Source: Axinella damicornis (Eukaryota > Porifera > Demospongiae > Axinellida > Axinellidae). From it: a stretch of DNA of 64,000 nt. Numbering within the stretch: the stretch's first letter is position 1; each line of letters begins with the position of its first letter. The notes beneath the pieces are model-generated. The model was not told the DNA's origin. It ran no database searches and worked only from the letters and a program-made list of their open reading frames with translations. The translations under genes were made by a program, and so were the position numbers. Of the stretch, positions 44,901 through 58,237 are shown in pieces. The stretch covers positions 9,682,038 through 9,746,037 of the forward strand of contig OZ007517.1 of the NCBI GenBank assembly GCA_963931865.1, written 5' to 3'.

Positions 44901-47900
44901 AGGATTGAGATCACCGTTCTACAATCACCCTTGACCTTGTCATGACAATAGCAAGACCAAACATGGTTTACGTTTGCAGCAAAGCAAGAACAACCCTATC
45001 AGCAACTCTTGAGCGACCTACTTCCTAGCCACGCAGGAAGGGTAACCAATGGCCAACTGACAAATATAATTTTGTCTTGCTCTGCATCGTCTGTTCTGCA
45101 CATTGCACCCTTGCCACGCCAATGCTTTTATACTCTTATTGTCTTAGGGTTTAAAACCGTACCCCATCACTGGGCATCATCCTTTCAATATAAAAGGTTA
45201 GTTCCCCCTTCCCCCTCACCTCCTGTTGAGTAGGCAGTGAAAAAGTAGTCAATTGCCACATGCAGTGGAACTGAATAGAAGATTTTCTTTCTTTCCTAGG
45301 AGTTGACTCAGCTCTACCCTAAAAAATGAGTAGGTGTTTCACCTGAAATAGTTCGCACCGCATCCTTTGGAAGGGATGTAAAGCCGTCAGTCCTGGTTCC
45401 TTGTATAAACCGGTTGTTGTATATCTACCGAATATCCTTCACTTATGTGCTTGCATCATTGACATTTATCGCAGGCCCCACCCTCTACCTGTCTTAGAAA
45501 GTAAATCATACTGAGTTGCTACTGAAGTGACTTGTGGTTAACTATAGACAAAAAAAATCCCAAGTCCAATTCTCTACGACTGGAAAGCGTTTTCTTTGCT
45601 TGGAGATCAGTCTTTCACTGAGAGGGCTTGACGGTAACTTTCTTTTATCTTTACTTTTGAAGCTGTTGTTCATGAATGGGTTGCATCACGAATGGAAACC
45701 ACACCCTGGTAGCAGCTACATGGTGAATCATGGCCCAGGCCTGCAGACCTAGACTCTGATTGCATCCACCAGTATAGACGCACGGCTACAGCTAGCCTCG
45801 TTCAAAGACCACCCACATATAGGTGGGCGGCTCACAGCTCATACCAGTTAACACATTTGAAGCGAGCAGACATAAACTACAGAGACCAGTGGGAGTTTGG
45901 AATTGCAGTAGCATTACGAACACCCACTCGTTCAGAGATTTCAGCTGGATATCCTGTAATCGTGAGCCTCTTAGCCATTGCAGGTAGCCATTTATGGACA
46001 CAAATTGATAGCCATAATGAAAATATTTTGATGAACTGGAAGTTATGAAGTTACAAACAGAAGCCCACCAGAATGCTGCCTCACATCCATACGACATACA
46101 AACCCCATGGCAACAAAACTATCAAGATAGAATGTGAACTAGTTACATTACATACTAGTTGGTCTACATATCCACCGTAGTGGCTCTCAGTAAGTCATAC
46201 TAATGGTGTGCCATGGCAACGAGGCAGAGCCGGAACAACCAATAGTAGAGAAATATAATAATCACATTATGAATGCATCAATGCACTTAGCGGCCTATAT
46301 CCATATTTAATACCGAATACCAGAGTCCATGACAACCAGAATTGGTAATCACATTACTGCACGGCACATGTGCATGCAGCTACCCGGAGCAGCACGTCCT
46401 TGCTATCTGATGCAGCTAAGTAGTATACCACACACACGTGCAAAGAATACCATGCCAGCAGGCTGTAGGTCAACTTGAATCGCTTCTGCATGCATTGGTA
46501 ATTATCGCCAAACTCTCGCATGGCTCACATATTTCAAGCATGTGTACCACATTGAGCATGCACATGTTGGTTGGATCTATTTACCTGCGCATTACATTAT
46601 GCTTTAATGCATTTCATATGTTCAGCAACTACAATACGACCTACCAGTTCACACATCTATCTGCTTGTGCTAGAAATCCGTACCTTAGATTTGACCAGTA
46701 TTGATGGGTATCCCTGGATCGTGTTGGTCAGCCAGCTCTCCAAGCTCTTGGCAAAGTTACGAATTGCCTGCGTGAGGGTACCGGGAATGGGACTCAGCAC
46801 TTCTGGGACAAGGAAGTCCACTATACACTGGTAGAGCATGTGGTCGCATGTGCTGAGGTACTCCACCACAGGTTCGCATGCAGCCAGAAGGAGCAGCTTG
46901 TCTTTCGGGATCTGTTCCATGTCGTCGTCACCCGGCTGTTGGATGTCACTGATTTCACTGGGGGACAACACATTGCATATGCAGTCACAGCACAAACTAA
47001 ATGACGTGAGTATTGCTCAAGTTGTGAAATGTCAGACAAAATGCCTGTGAGGGAATAGCGTAGTCACGCGTTACTGGGTGCATGCGCCTATAAGTGAGAT
47101 GCGCCTAATAATGAATAGGAAGTGCACTTCAATTCGAATTATGGCATTTCTCCATTCCATATAGGATCGAAAATCGCAGACTTTCTGGAAGAAGACTGCA
47201 GCGCTCAACAGCGAGTACCTGGGACAAGAGTTGAACCTACGGCTAACAGTGAAAATGCGCCTATAAGTGAGCTGTGCCTAATAACGCGCGACTACGGTAT
47301 GGGAGGGACCAGAGGGTACTATATGCAAATCATGTGCATCTAATTTCAATTATGAGATAATTGCAGGTGGAGCCGGCACATAGCATAGTAAGCTTACAGC
47401 TTGCAATCAGCCCAGAAGTGGTGCCACAGACTCTCGACCATCTGGAACTGTAGGTTGACCACCACATCCAGGATTGCCTATACATGTATAATGAGCACAT
47501 ACGTAGTAGTACGTAAGTGATACTACTACCATGAATTCTTGCACTCTAATCGCTTCAAGGTCACTTTGAACACCCACACTTTACTACAAAACACACACAC
47601 AAACAACACTAAACCTACACCATGAATTCAGTACGCTGACCGCTCACTACCTATTATGCTGGAAGTACAGTGCTAATCTGATTATATCCCACCTCACAGT
47701 GCTCCCTGTATAGAGCTGTGAAGTCATTGAGGTCCTCTGCAACAATTGCACCTGTGGAGGTGGGAAGAATAATTGCATACATTATACACAGGAAATAGAC
47801 AGGCAGAGGCAGCGGTTGCTGTTGACAACAGTGCCCAGAAGGTGGGCAAGGCAAGGTTGTAGAATGTGCCACGGAAATGATCTCACAGTGCAAATGTGGT

Positions 47901-49471
47901 CCACTCTCAGTTTATGCTTCTGCTATTTCCACAACCCTAGAGGGTGGGTGGGAGTGCTGATTCTAGGAAAAAGCATTCTCAGTACCTTTGCTCAGCCACT
48001 CACTATGCAAACAGGAAGCCTACAGCCCGCAACGTTTTGTGAGTCATAGAATGTTAGAATGTTACAATGTTACGTGTTTCAGCACAAAATTGCTGCTCTA
48101 TCACCTTAAGAATGATCAGGACAGTATTCAGTGAACATTAAGGCTGACACAATTTATTGCCAGTAAGTTGTGGAGGCACACCTCTCCTAAATCCAACCAT
48201 AATCACATCGTGTGAAGCGTCAAATGAATATGCGTCAATGAATGCTAAATTGCACAATAACCCCTGAGGTCATATACGTGATACAAGTTACAAACTGCAG
48301 TTACATTAGCCTCGTTCCCAGGCTCCCACGTGACAAAAATTGAGTTACCTGGGCGGGACCTGGGAACGAGGCTATAGTTACGTAGTATCTACTGATTACA
48401 ACTGATGTTGAACACTGTGACTACAGAGAGAGTGCAGTGGCTGCACTTCCTGTGGGTGGAGTCCCGTGCTAAATTGCACAATAACCCCTGAGGTCACACA
48501 CATGCTACAAGTTACAAACTGCAGTTGAGTAGTATCTACTGATTACAACTGATGTTGAACACTGTGACTACAGAGAGAGTGCAGTGGCTGCACTTCCTGT
48601 GGGTGGAGTCCCGTGCTAAATTGCACAATAACCCCTGAGGTCACACACATGCTACAAGTTACAAACTGCAGTTGAGTAGTATCTACTGATTACAACTGAT
48701 GTTGAACACTGTGACTACAGAGAGAGTGCAGTGGCTGCACTTCCTGTGGGTGGAGTCCTGTGCTAAATTGCACAATAACCCCTGAGGTCACACACGTGCT
48801 ACAAGTTACAAACTGCAGTTGAGTAGTATCTACTGATTACAACTGATGTTGAACACTGTGACTACAGAGAGAGTGCAGTGGCTGCACTTCCTGTGGGTGG
48901 AGTCCTGTGCTAAATTGCACAATAACCCCTGAGGTCACACACGTGCTACAAGTTACAAACTGCAGTTGAGTAGTATCTACTGATTACAACTGATGTTCAA
49001 CACTGTGACTACAGAGAGAGTGCAGTGGCTGCACTTCCTGTGGGTGGAGTCCTGTGCTAAATTGCACAATAACCCCTGAGGTCACACACGTGCTACAAGT
49101 TACAAACTGCAGTTACATTAGCCTCGTTCCCAGGCTCCCACGTGACAAAAATTGAGTTACCTGGGCGGGACCTGGGAACGAGGCTATAGTTACGTAGTAT
49201 CTACTGATTACAACTGATGTTGAACACTGTGACTACAGAGAGAGTGCAGTGGCTGCACTTCCTGTGGGTGGAGTCCCGTGCAAACGTAGCCTTTCAACCA
49301 TCTCATACCTGGGATGGGACTTCCTGCCCACTGAATCTCGGGAAAGGTGGGCAGCTCTGGTCGGTTATCTCCAAGATAACGCCGGTGTAGATCTTGGGGG
49401 GTGAGTTCTGCTGGTTGTTGTGACCCTCCGTCTGCACCCTCAGGAGTAGCATCGCCACTCTGGTAGTCCCT

Positions 49472-49507
<36 letters not shown>

Positions 49508-52500
49508 TGGGAGAGAGAGGGGAGGGAGAGAGATGAGAGAAGAGGGAGGAGAAAACGACGGGAATCATTCAATGCACATGATTCCAGACACTTGTAACTG
49601 TATGCACAGTTGATAAGCACACAGAAGAAACGCAACACAGAAATTACATTGGGGTTACAAGAAAAACATATAACACATAGCATAAAAGACATTGACAAGC
49701 AAACCTAAAATGTATTATCGTCCTCCTCCCCCCAAAAATCGCAATATGGCCAATACAGATGCAAATATAGTACTAGTGGGTGGCATCTAAGGGCAAAGAA
49801 TGAATGAGCAATTTGTATTGACTGGAGGAAAACTTCCAATGGAGGTGTTGAGTCGGTGGGATGACAAAAACAGATTATCCACCCACAGAGCAAAGAGACA
49901 AATGCAAGAGGCAATTGCAGGTGTGTAGGATGACAAGCCAATTCCAACACAATGCTGTTGTACAAACTAGATACACTATACATGCTTTGCACTTCACAAA
50001 GGTTGCATCACGCACACCCACAGCTGACAACCCAACACGTGTGCTCCACTTAATCATTATCATGGAGCAATCAACTCCTGGTGAATGCCACAAGGGTATG
50101 AGTTACAACAGAAGCACTAGATTAGTAGTCTAGGAGAGTAAGTGGAAAAATTCCATTTGTCTTAAGGCCAAGGTCTAACACCTCTATTGTTTCATTGAAA
50201 TATGAACCCCAAGTAGGCACGCGCGCTCTAGAATGCATCATGGAGCAATTAGATTCCTATGAATTCACCTTTCACCACTTTGTGAAGGCTGTCTCATGGC
50301 CACAGCCAGAGAATCGTCGGATGGGAAGGTGTTGAGTGGGGAGTCGGGTTTGATGCGGATCCCATAGTAGTGATATTTGGAGTTACCTCTGCAGATTGGA
50401 CAGGGAGAAGTCAGTCAGTCATACTGCAACCCGTTGCTGGGGAGTAATCAACAAGTATGCCCCAACAGTGGGTGCTTAATATGGTGGAATTGCATACTGT
50501 GATCCCAGTACATTCAAAGTTACAAGAAGTTACATAATCAGTTACATAATCAGTACACCTAATATGTACATTCAGTTACTATATACACAGCGATATCACT
50601 GGCCATCAATCCTACAACCAGAACAAAAGGATACAGTAAAAAACAGTCGAGGTGTTTCTTGCATGCTTGTTTTGACTTGTATTTTGCTTCCCCAGTAGGT
50701 GAAGCTTTGTTTATGCTATGAACTATGATTCATACCTCAGGCTAGGATATAACAGGACGTGATTTCACTGCAGGGAATTGGACAAAGTGGGCGTTGTGAA
50801 CACAAATATACCTAGTGCCCAGTCTTCTGGTCTTGAGGCCAATGAAGACTGATCGAATCAGCTTCCCAAAGCTGGCCGCATTCACGGCGTCGATCTTGTT
50901 AGCGGCACAGTTCCTCAGGTAGTGGTTGTACAGGGTGCTGCGAGGGAGGCTGACCCCCTCTGCTGTTTCATAGTTCTCCAACAACCACAGGATCTGCAGG
51001 TAAGAAAACAGATGTCTAAAATTACGGCTTAGCTCGCAAAGTGTATATAGAAGTCTATCAAGCTAGACTGTCTCTTGCAGCACACTAAGTTGTGACTTTC
51101 AATTGCTCCACCCAGTGAGGGAGATACAGGTACTCTAACAAGCGTCTTCACACCATTGTTGACCGTAGTGAATGCGAACCCTCACTCATAGTGAGTGTGA
51201 GGTCACTTGTCATGCAGGAAGGACTGAGTCCTACTTCAATGTCAACTTTGATGTTGGCAGTGGGAGTGGCGAATACAGAGTAATACAATGCCACAGCGTC
51301 CAGAACACCACCCAGTTATTGTACACAACACTGAATACAATCAGATGGAGTAGGTGGGAAGAGAACGGAGATTCCCTCATTTTCATAAAGCTAATACTGA
51401 TGCTGCTCGGATGACACTAGCTTGTTCCGCACTTGCTCGCTTGCTCGCTCATTATGACACTTCCTTCTCACATGTGTGGACATGAACAACTCGGCTCTCT
51501 CATCCATGGTCAGGATAGCGACCAACGGGACACTGGAAAGTTCGGAACACTAAGGAATGGAATGGAACTGGAAGTAATAAGTAATTTCCGGAAGCACATC
51601 TTTCCACGTGTGCACTTTTTTGGCCGAGAACTGTATCTTTGCTGTCTTCGTAATCCATTTCAGCAGACAGCACGGATGCACACAGCACAGAAAGAAGTAC
51701 TTTATCGTGCGTGCCAGTGAGACCCATAAACTATTTCCAGTCCCATTCCGTTCCAGAGCAATCCAGGTTTTCCATTGTCCCACAACAAACAGCTGCATGG
51801 GGACAGGTGCATGGGGACAGGTGCATGGGGACAGGTGCATGGGGACAGGTGCATGGGGACAGCTGCATGGGGACAGGTGCATGGGGACAGGTGGAGCCTG
51901 GGATAGAGGCTATACAAACCTACAGCGCAAAGAAAATTTCACTGGAAGCATTTCCATGAGAACAAAGTCATGAGTGCCGGTAGCAACCATACCAGCAACA
52001 TGCAATAATGTATGCACTACCGCAATGTAAATATTGTCCGCCATTTCCATGACATCATACTGTTGTAATAATTAATGGAAACCCAACGAAGCTACGCACA
52101 CTGCACCTTCCTTCTTATATTACAGCGGCTAATGACTTGTGGCACAACATTGCGCATTTAGCAATTGGGTATGCAGGTTTCACCCATTGTATTGATGAAA
52201 TCACTTGGAAGGTCCACTTTTAAGGAAGAGGGAGGGCGTAAATACCTACCCAAGTATGGGCACGTGCCAAACAAAGCAGGCCTATAACAGTGGTTGAATA
52301 TTGAAACAACAAAAATGTTACAGGAATGTTAAGGATGCCCTCAACAGTCTTGAGACTAAGCAGTATCATTGAGAACTGATCTCAGGCACACAGTACCGGG
52401 CAGTGCTCTGGGCGTGGCAATGTAATGGTAGAATATATGGACATTAAAATAAATAAACAGGGGCTTCTTGTAACACTACAAACAGATGAGTGGGTGGGTG

Positions 52501-55500
52501 CCTTGGCTGATGGAGAAACATAGATTAACAGTTAGTGGGAGGGCAATCTGATGTACGTCGAAGAAAATAGTGATTTGTCGATGTGTAGAGAGTGAATGAA
52601 ACCACGAAGAGGTACCTAGCTGTCACAATGCACTCAAGTTGTCCACTGACAGTTAGTGTACTAGTGAGGTATACAGGTGAACCAAACGTAGTAGAGGTTA
52701 GCAAAACAAATACAGCACCCAAGTAAGCAGCCTTTTATTTGATTACCATGGGAAGTTTACATTAGGTATGAATTAAAACAATGTTAAGGTGACCAGCAGG
52801 AAGTCCTCACTGACATCAAAGGAACTTAATCTAGTTACCAGTCACAACCTGTGATTTTGCTGTGCACAGCAGCACAGCTAACATCACATTTCTTGGAAGA
52901 GATTTTCTGACAAATTAGGTGAAAACTGGACAGTGGGTGGAAGAATTACTTGCTAGAGGAAGTTGGATACCATATTTGGTTCAACAACCGGCTAGTTTTT
53001 TTTTGAAGTGTGATGATTTCACCCATCTGGTGTCACCTTGCACACCCACCAGGTTTGCCAGGTTTGCTTGGATTGTTTGGATTGCTTGGATCTTCACCGC
53101 TGGGCTTGAATGCACATTGTGAGGTGCAGGCCTAATTGAGTTTCTTTTAAATGCTAGCAGATTCCGAGAATATGTAAAATGATTTCAGGCAGAAGGCACA
53201 CTTTGGCCGCACGCAAATTTATGGCATTAAGACAGAAAGCAATTTTTTAGCCTAGGCACAAAATGGGATGCAAACGACAATAGGTTTCCAACTACAAAGG
53301 ATGGGGTGACAATCACTAGTAGAGCTTCACTATGCTGCAAGACAAACATACGTGTAAGATCAGCCCTATCAGGGGTCAGCAGATGAGCCCGCTGGCTGGC
53401 ATGGGATGCAAAATGGGGAGTACAAAGTGGGTTTAAAGACAGGTTAGCAACGGAACATGGAATAGGCATAGGCGATCGGTACCTAGGGTTGCCTGGGTCA
53501 CTACAATGGTGCTTATTATGGATGGAATTTATTGTAACCATAGCGTCAGAATTTGATCTTAACTACAAAGGGAGGAACGCAACTCAGATGTGGATACCCA
53601 AAGTGGTTTTCTTCAAAAGGCAGGTCTCAGCGGTTGCACGCAAGACTTTTAGCATACAGAAATGTGGTTGTAGGACAGACCCAATTTTAGCGTACAAAAG
53701 GAGTGCGTGTACAAGAGACAATAACGTTATTCCGCTGGAGTATTTATCACAACATCATCACATGAATTTATCTCTGAACCTATGAATTTATCACTATGAG
53801 AATTCCCTGTCAACTACGTAACACAAGTGGAGCTTTATTATACTCTTACAAACTTACAGTCTGCGGATGAGCCCTAGTTGAGTGCGCCATGTGCTGGCCC
53901 GGGGTGAGCGGCATCGCCACGTGGGGCATGCCTGCCTGCAGCTGCTGTGAAGGATCATAGTAGGCGGGTAGTGGTTGTTGCAGTCCCATCATAGGCACTT
54001 GAGAGGCTATGGTGCTGCTGGGCTGGGGAAGCCCAGAGGCTTCCGTAAGGTACGGCGACACAAACTGCCCGGATCTGGAAGAGACGTTGGTTGCAAAAAT
54101 GTATTTTCTTTCTTGCAAAATATTGATTACAGTGTCTTGGCACATGCTGCATGCAAATGAAATTGAATCATGGTGTGTACACAACCTACAGCCTCACTCC
54201 CTTGGTTTCTGCTTGGGAACAAGGATAGTTTACACAGCTGTAAGTGTTATATTACAACAGGAAGGAAGAAGCTGGGATGGGCCATAAGCATTAGAGCATT
54301 TTAATATAATTATTTGAGGATGTAATAATTATTTGAGCATTAATATTTGAGGATGTAGAGCATTTATACTTGAGGATTAATAATATTATTTGAGGATATA
54401 AGCACTAATACTTGAGCATTAATATTTGAGGATATAAGCACTAATACTTGAGCATTAATACTTGAGGATGCAAGCATTAATACTTGAGCAGCTGTTGAGA
54501 CGATTGGATCATTAGGCATTAATCGTTAGGACGCATAATTGCCTGGTGAAAAATACCAGATGATCATTGGGTCCAAAATGCCTCGACTCGAGATCTGAAT
54601 AAGCAGTCTCCAAATTTTGTACTGGGATGGGTGTATCTTTGAGTGCCAGAATCGTGATCGCTAGGCAACATGCCTGAAGGCACCGATTAACACCTAATGA
54701 TCTAATCCGTAATGATCCTCACACTGTGTGAATATGCAAACTGAACAGGCTGAGGGGTGTTTGAGGGTAACCGAGCAATGAGTTCAGTTCCAGATCACTA
54801 AGTTCCTAAGCAGCACCAAAGCAGTCTAAGAAATATCCAATCATCACTTGCTCCAACATCCTTATTTCCTTATAAAGTACAACAGAGCAAGCGGCAAAGG
54901 GGACATTCAAGATGAAGTCATGATCTACTACCTGGATAAAATTATGGTAAATGGACAGTAGCAGCGCATTTTTCCTTTGAACATAAACTTCTGCGCAGGG
55001 ATATGATGATATAATGCACCACATCTAGGTGAAGTACATTCCTGTCCCATGGGCTCAGTTAGAGGCGCAATCTTGCCAGGTATCAAAGTCACAAAAGCAA
55101 CAAGGGTATGAATATAGTATGAATATGGCACGAATGTGGTTCGTTGACCTTTCCGCATACTGTGCAGGAAGCGGGAAAGAAGTGTGCTTATAGCAATATG
55201 ACCAGTACCAATACTTGCAAAGAATTAGGCAGAATATTTAACTTGTAACATACTTATACCAAGATCAATATTGCTCCAGATATGATTGTGTTTGTAAAAC
55301 ACGTATATGCTCAGCGGCACCAAAGTCCTCAAATATGCTTAGTGCCATGCAGTGGCATTATAAGCAAGACTGGGTATTTGTAATTGTAAGCTACGATACA
55401 AATTAAGGTAGCTATATTATGCCCATGAAAATGTACTGTAAATCATGATTGTGTAAATTCTCTGAACTTCGAATTTAGAAAAAGTTTTTTCTGCCCCATA

Positions 55501-57825
55501 CAATTATTATGAATCTTATGCAAGAGCGAGTGCAGCTTATGCATGACTCTGCATAGTTTACATAGGAATACTGTAGGTCGCAACGCTAATGCCACTTCCT
55601 GGCAACAGCTGCAGGGGAGCTATTAACATAACCGGGCCACATGCAAGCAACTCTGTTAGCTAATTCGGTAAACTTCGTACAGTTAGATGGTAGTTTAAAC
55701 ACTGCATGCTCATACCCTGTACAGCAGCCATATCCGTCTGGCTCTGCCTTTATTCTCATTGTCTGCATGACGCTCGTGGTCGGGTACCCCGGGTACGATC
55801 CTGCGTAGATGCATGGGGGCCTCGGCGGAGGGTAGGGTAGACCGGGGCCATGCGGTGACTGCATTACGCTGAGCATTTACGCCTCCTTTCAAGAACACCT
55901 CTCCGAGCACACGAGCTAATAGCTTAGCTACTAAACAAGTCAACTATTTACTAAATACACAGCAATTTGCTATCTTTTACGATGGGTGGGCGTCTGGCTG
56001 TCCTGTGAAGTCCAGGGTTCTGCAAATCAGGTAGACAGCAAGATTGTTCACCTGTGATCTGTACCTAGCTCCTTCTTAGGCTTGTTTTATAGCAAGACTG
56101 CTTTTATGCTCCAATGCAGCGACACGTGTGCGTTAAATGCCTCGTTGCCAGGGTGATTCATGCTGCAAGGCAGGCACGTAAATTCGCGGTCATCGTCCGG
56201 AAGTAAACGATTTTTTTGCGGTTTTTCATTTCCATCAATTTTGGAAATGCTAAATACAGCTGGATGTAAACATCAATTCGCAACGGTGGGTCTGCAAATT
56301 GCCCTCAGTTCCTTGTTCTTTTGAAAATGAACTTTTCACTCTTCTGAGAAATGAACGCTGGGTAAGTAGGTTTCATTGGTCACAAACACTACACTTCTGG
56401 TTTCAGCTCCCACAAAAACATTGCAGCAAGCAATCATCCGATTTGTTGATGAGTGCTATGTGTACGCCTTACAGGATTAACTAACAGGGCATCTAACAAA
56501 AAAATAATATGCTCCAACAATTACTGGTTATTCACAAGTTTACGCCATAATTTGAGCTAGAACATGTTTGAGGTCCAACTTCTTCAGCTCGGGCTGTACA
56601 TCCCAGTATGAGTATGGTGAAAACAACAGTGATCAACACGTGCTGGGCTACAGAGGTAGCTTCTCCCCTTCAATACAGTGCACTCTCAATAAATACATTA
56701 CTGTTCCGGAGCGGGTATTGCAGTAAGTAACAAGTAAATTAATTTTGCTACAAGCATGCAAGTATACCTCTATCATAGTCGTAGCATTTTTCACCATAGA
56801 AACCGGAGGGCAAAAGATCAAGTGATGTGGATATTGACCAACCAGCATGCGTCATGGTGATGTAATGCCCTCCAGTTCATGGTAAAAGATGCTATGAAAT
56901 CCAGCATCTATAGAATGATCCGCAACTAACTACTAGTACAGTTAAAAGCTATGTACTGGCAGTTAAAAAAATAAAAAATAAAAAAATAAAAGTTAAAACA
57001 GGTATACACTTGAGTTATGGGTATGGCATGCATGAGCAGCCATAATAATCGCTCAATCTCTCCCTTGTTGTTACTGGAAGAGATTCCTACGTTGTAATTG
57101 ACTCCCCTTCACGGGGCCTTGTGCCGTACTGATGTTCCGAGAAAGACAAACCAAGAGTTGTCTCAGCCACTCATCAGCTCCTCATCTGAGTGGCGTCTAA
57201 CATGCACGCTTGCAGACTAAAACACTACACAAATGTATATTATGCGAGTAATATAAGAACCAGCGTCAGACAACTTCTAGAATAGGAACAATAGCATGCA
57301 AATTGTTCAAACATAAAATGTGTCGAAATGAGTAGAGAAAACAACATTACCCACAAATATATAGATGGGAATGATGTTTGGTGGAGTAGTCTAAACGATA
57401 TTTCCCTACCTGACTGGTCACATGACTCACCCTTTGGCAGTTGTGGCGGTGATAGGAGGGGTGGTGGTGACAACAGTAAGCCCTTGTAGCTGCGTGCCAA
57501 CGGAGGCAGCAGCAGCTGGCTGGAGCAGAATGGAGGCAGGAATTGTCGAGGTCACTGTCGACTTCAGCTGCTGCAGATGGGCAAGGAGCAGCTGCTTCTG
57601 TTGGTCTGCAGGGAGGCGGAAGGCTCCCAGTTGGCTGGCTACAGTGCCAGGAACTTCTTGCCCACTGCCAGTGGTGAGCAGGGAGGAGACAGTGGCTGCT
57701 GAAGCACCATTGGTCGAGGTCTGGGCTTGGGTGGAAAGGACTTTTATCTGGACTCCACGAGGAGCAGAGGAGAGCTGAGCTGCCTGTTGCGAGCCCAGCA
57801 CTGCATCACCGGCTTGGTCGCTCAT
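41953..57825 (-). CDS. RFX: RFX1/2/3-type transcription factor (about 12 coding exons, 681 aa)
   Basis: Exons: 57825-57431 (first exon A), 54074-53858, 50993-50812, 50388-50269, 49469-49309, 47751-47693, 47477-47398, 46957-46684, 43684-43535, 43370-43159, 42459-42306, and tentatively 41994-41953 with the stop. All phases join. The Gln/Thr/Ala-rich N-terminus resembles an activation region. The winged-helix DNA-binding domain (residues about 205-283) has [31 protein letters not shown] and the wing S-K-Y-H-Y-Y-G-I-R. The B, C and dimerisation regions follow: [53 protein letters not shown] and [14 protein letters not shown]. This full set is typical of RFX1/2/3, regulators of ciliary genes through X-boxes. 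A short exon between residues 204 and 205, present in vertebrates, was not found. Confidence 0.93.
44000..44680. other. Part of the 3-kb RFX intron between exons 46684 and 43684
   Basis: No exon recognised. It contains CATTGATAGTGTGA(G/C)ATAA-type short repeats (44200-44300). Beyond the tandem array at 44683-44922 the intron to 46680 also shows nothing recognisable apart from a partial family A end at about 45795. Confidence 0.45.
44683..44922. repeat. About 74-bp tandem repeat, three copies, in an RFX intron
   Basis: Unit begins ATTTGATCAATTTGTGAGGC and includes GATGAACATCCGACCTACC. Starts are at 44683, 44758 and 44832. The third copy has a 16-base internal duplication (GACCTACCAGGATTGA). 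Confidence 0.9.
48309..48375. mobile_element. Family A MITE in the 147-bp array, left copy
   Basis: AGCCTCGTTCCCAGGCTCCC, inner GTGACAAAAATTGAGTTACC, then GGGACCTGGGAACGAGGCT. AGTTAC flanks both sides and matches AGTTGA in empty units, suggesting a 6-bp target duplication. Confidence 0.7.
49117..49185. mobile_element. Family A MITE in the 147-bp array, right copy
   Basis: Identical in sequence and insertion point to the copy at 48309-48375, so it was copied along with the repeat unit and did not insert independently. Confidence 0.7.
49471..49506. repeat. Poly-G run forming the acceptor tract of an RFX exon
   Basis: On the sense strand it is a 36-base C run ending in CAG exactly at the exon start 49469. 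Confidence 0.9.
51000..53850. other. RFX intron upstream of the DNA-binding exon
   Basis: 2.9 kb without a recognised exon except a 14-bp minisatellite at 51792-51893. The vertebrate exon that precedes the DNA-binding domain was looked for here and not found. Confidence 0.5.
51792..51893. repeat. 14-bp minisatellite, seven copies
   Basis: Unit GCATGGGGACAGGT, one variant unit (GGGGACAGCT). Confidence 0.9.
54290..54500. repeat. AT-rich degenerate repeat in RFX intron
   Basis: Irregular tandem words TATTTGAGGAT and ACTTGAGCATTAAT over about 210 bp. Confidence 0.75.
55716..55876 (-). CDS. RFX: Alternative first exon (B) of the RFX gene
   Basis: An ATG at 55876, directly preceded by an in-frame TAA, opens 53 codons plus two bases, then a donor (ACAGG|GTATGAG). 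The phase (2) equals that of exon A, so it can splice to 54074 and give a protein of about 603 aa with a Pro/Gly/Tyr-rich N-terminus ([13 protein letters not shown]) instead of the Gln/Ala-rich one. It contains I-K-A-E, a match to the SUMO consensus. It lies between exon A and exon 3, which suggests an internal promoter. It could also be an unrelated exon. Transcripts would decide. Confidence 0.6.
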
Positions 57826-57839
57826 GTCTGCAAGCTATG

Positions 57840-58235
57840 TATGTATGAGGAGCTACGTTTTCCGTCTTGATGTCTCCTTGCCCACAAGCACTCACATACA
57901 CACACACTAAAAAGAATGCCACAAGAAGAAAAGCAAACATCACATGCAATGTGTACAGATGTACTGGCCAGCTTTGTTCGCTAATGGATCATGAAAAGTT
58001 CAATGATCTCATCTGTAATGCAGAGGTGTCTGTCCATTATGAAAACATGACGGTGGATGATAAAGATGGCTCCCCTACTGGATGTTCTATGTTAATCACA
58101 CATTTGAAATTATGACTAATGTAGTATACTGTCAAGTGTACGACATGCACCAGCCATAATGTATGGCCAGTACGTATATCAAAAGAAGCTAGTGTAGATG
58201 GTTGAACAACAGCAGAACATAGCGTCTTCGTTCTG
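57840..58235. other. Upstream region of RFX exon A
   Basis: A candidate acceptor (CTTGCAG) lies two bases before the ATG at 57825, so the start exon may continue from an upstream 5'[12 protein letters not shown] exon. No exon or promoter motif could be fixed. Confidence 0.35.
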
Positions 58236-58237
58236 AC

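Larger units (their letters stand above)
48235..49290. repeat. 147-bp tandem array in an RFX intron with MITEs at both ends
   Basis: About seven units containing AGTAGTATCTACTGATTACA, CACTTCCTGTGGGTGGAGTC and TTGCACAATAACCCCTGAGG, period 147 bp. The first and last junctions hold identical 67-bp family A elements (48309-48375 and 49117-49185). The five inner units lack them. It fills the intron just after the exon 49469-49309. Confidence 0.9.

Noticed and set aside
57422..57778. Open frame of 118 codons on the + strand
   Set aside because: Complement of RFX exon A, whose splice phase fits the rest of RFX.
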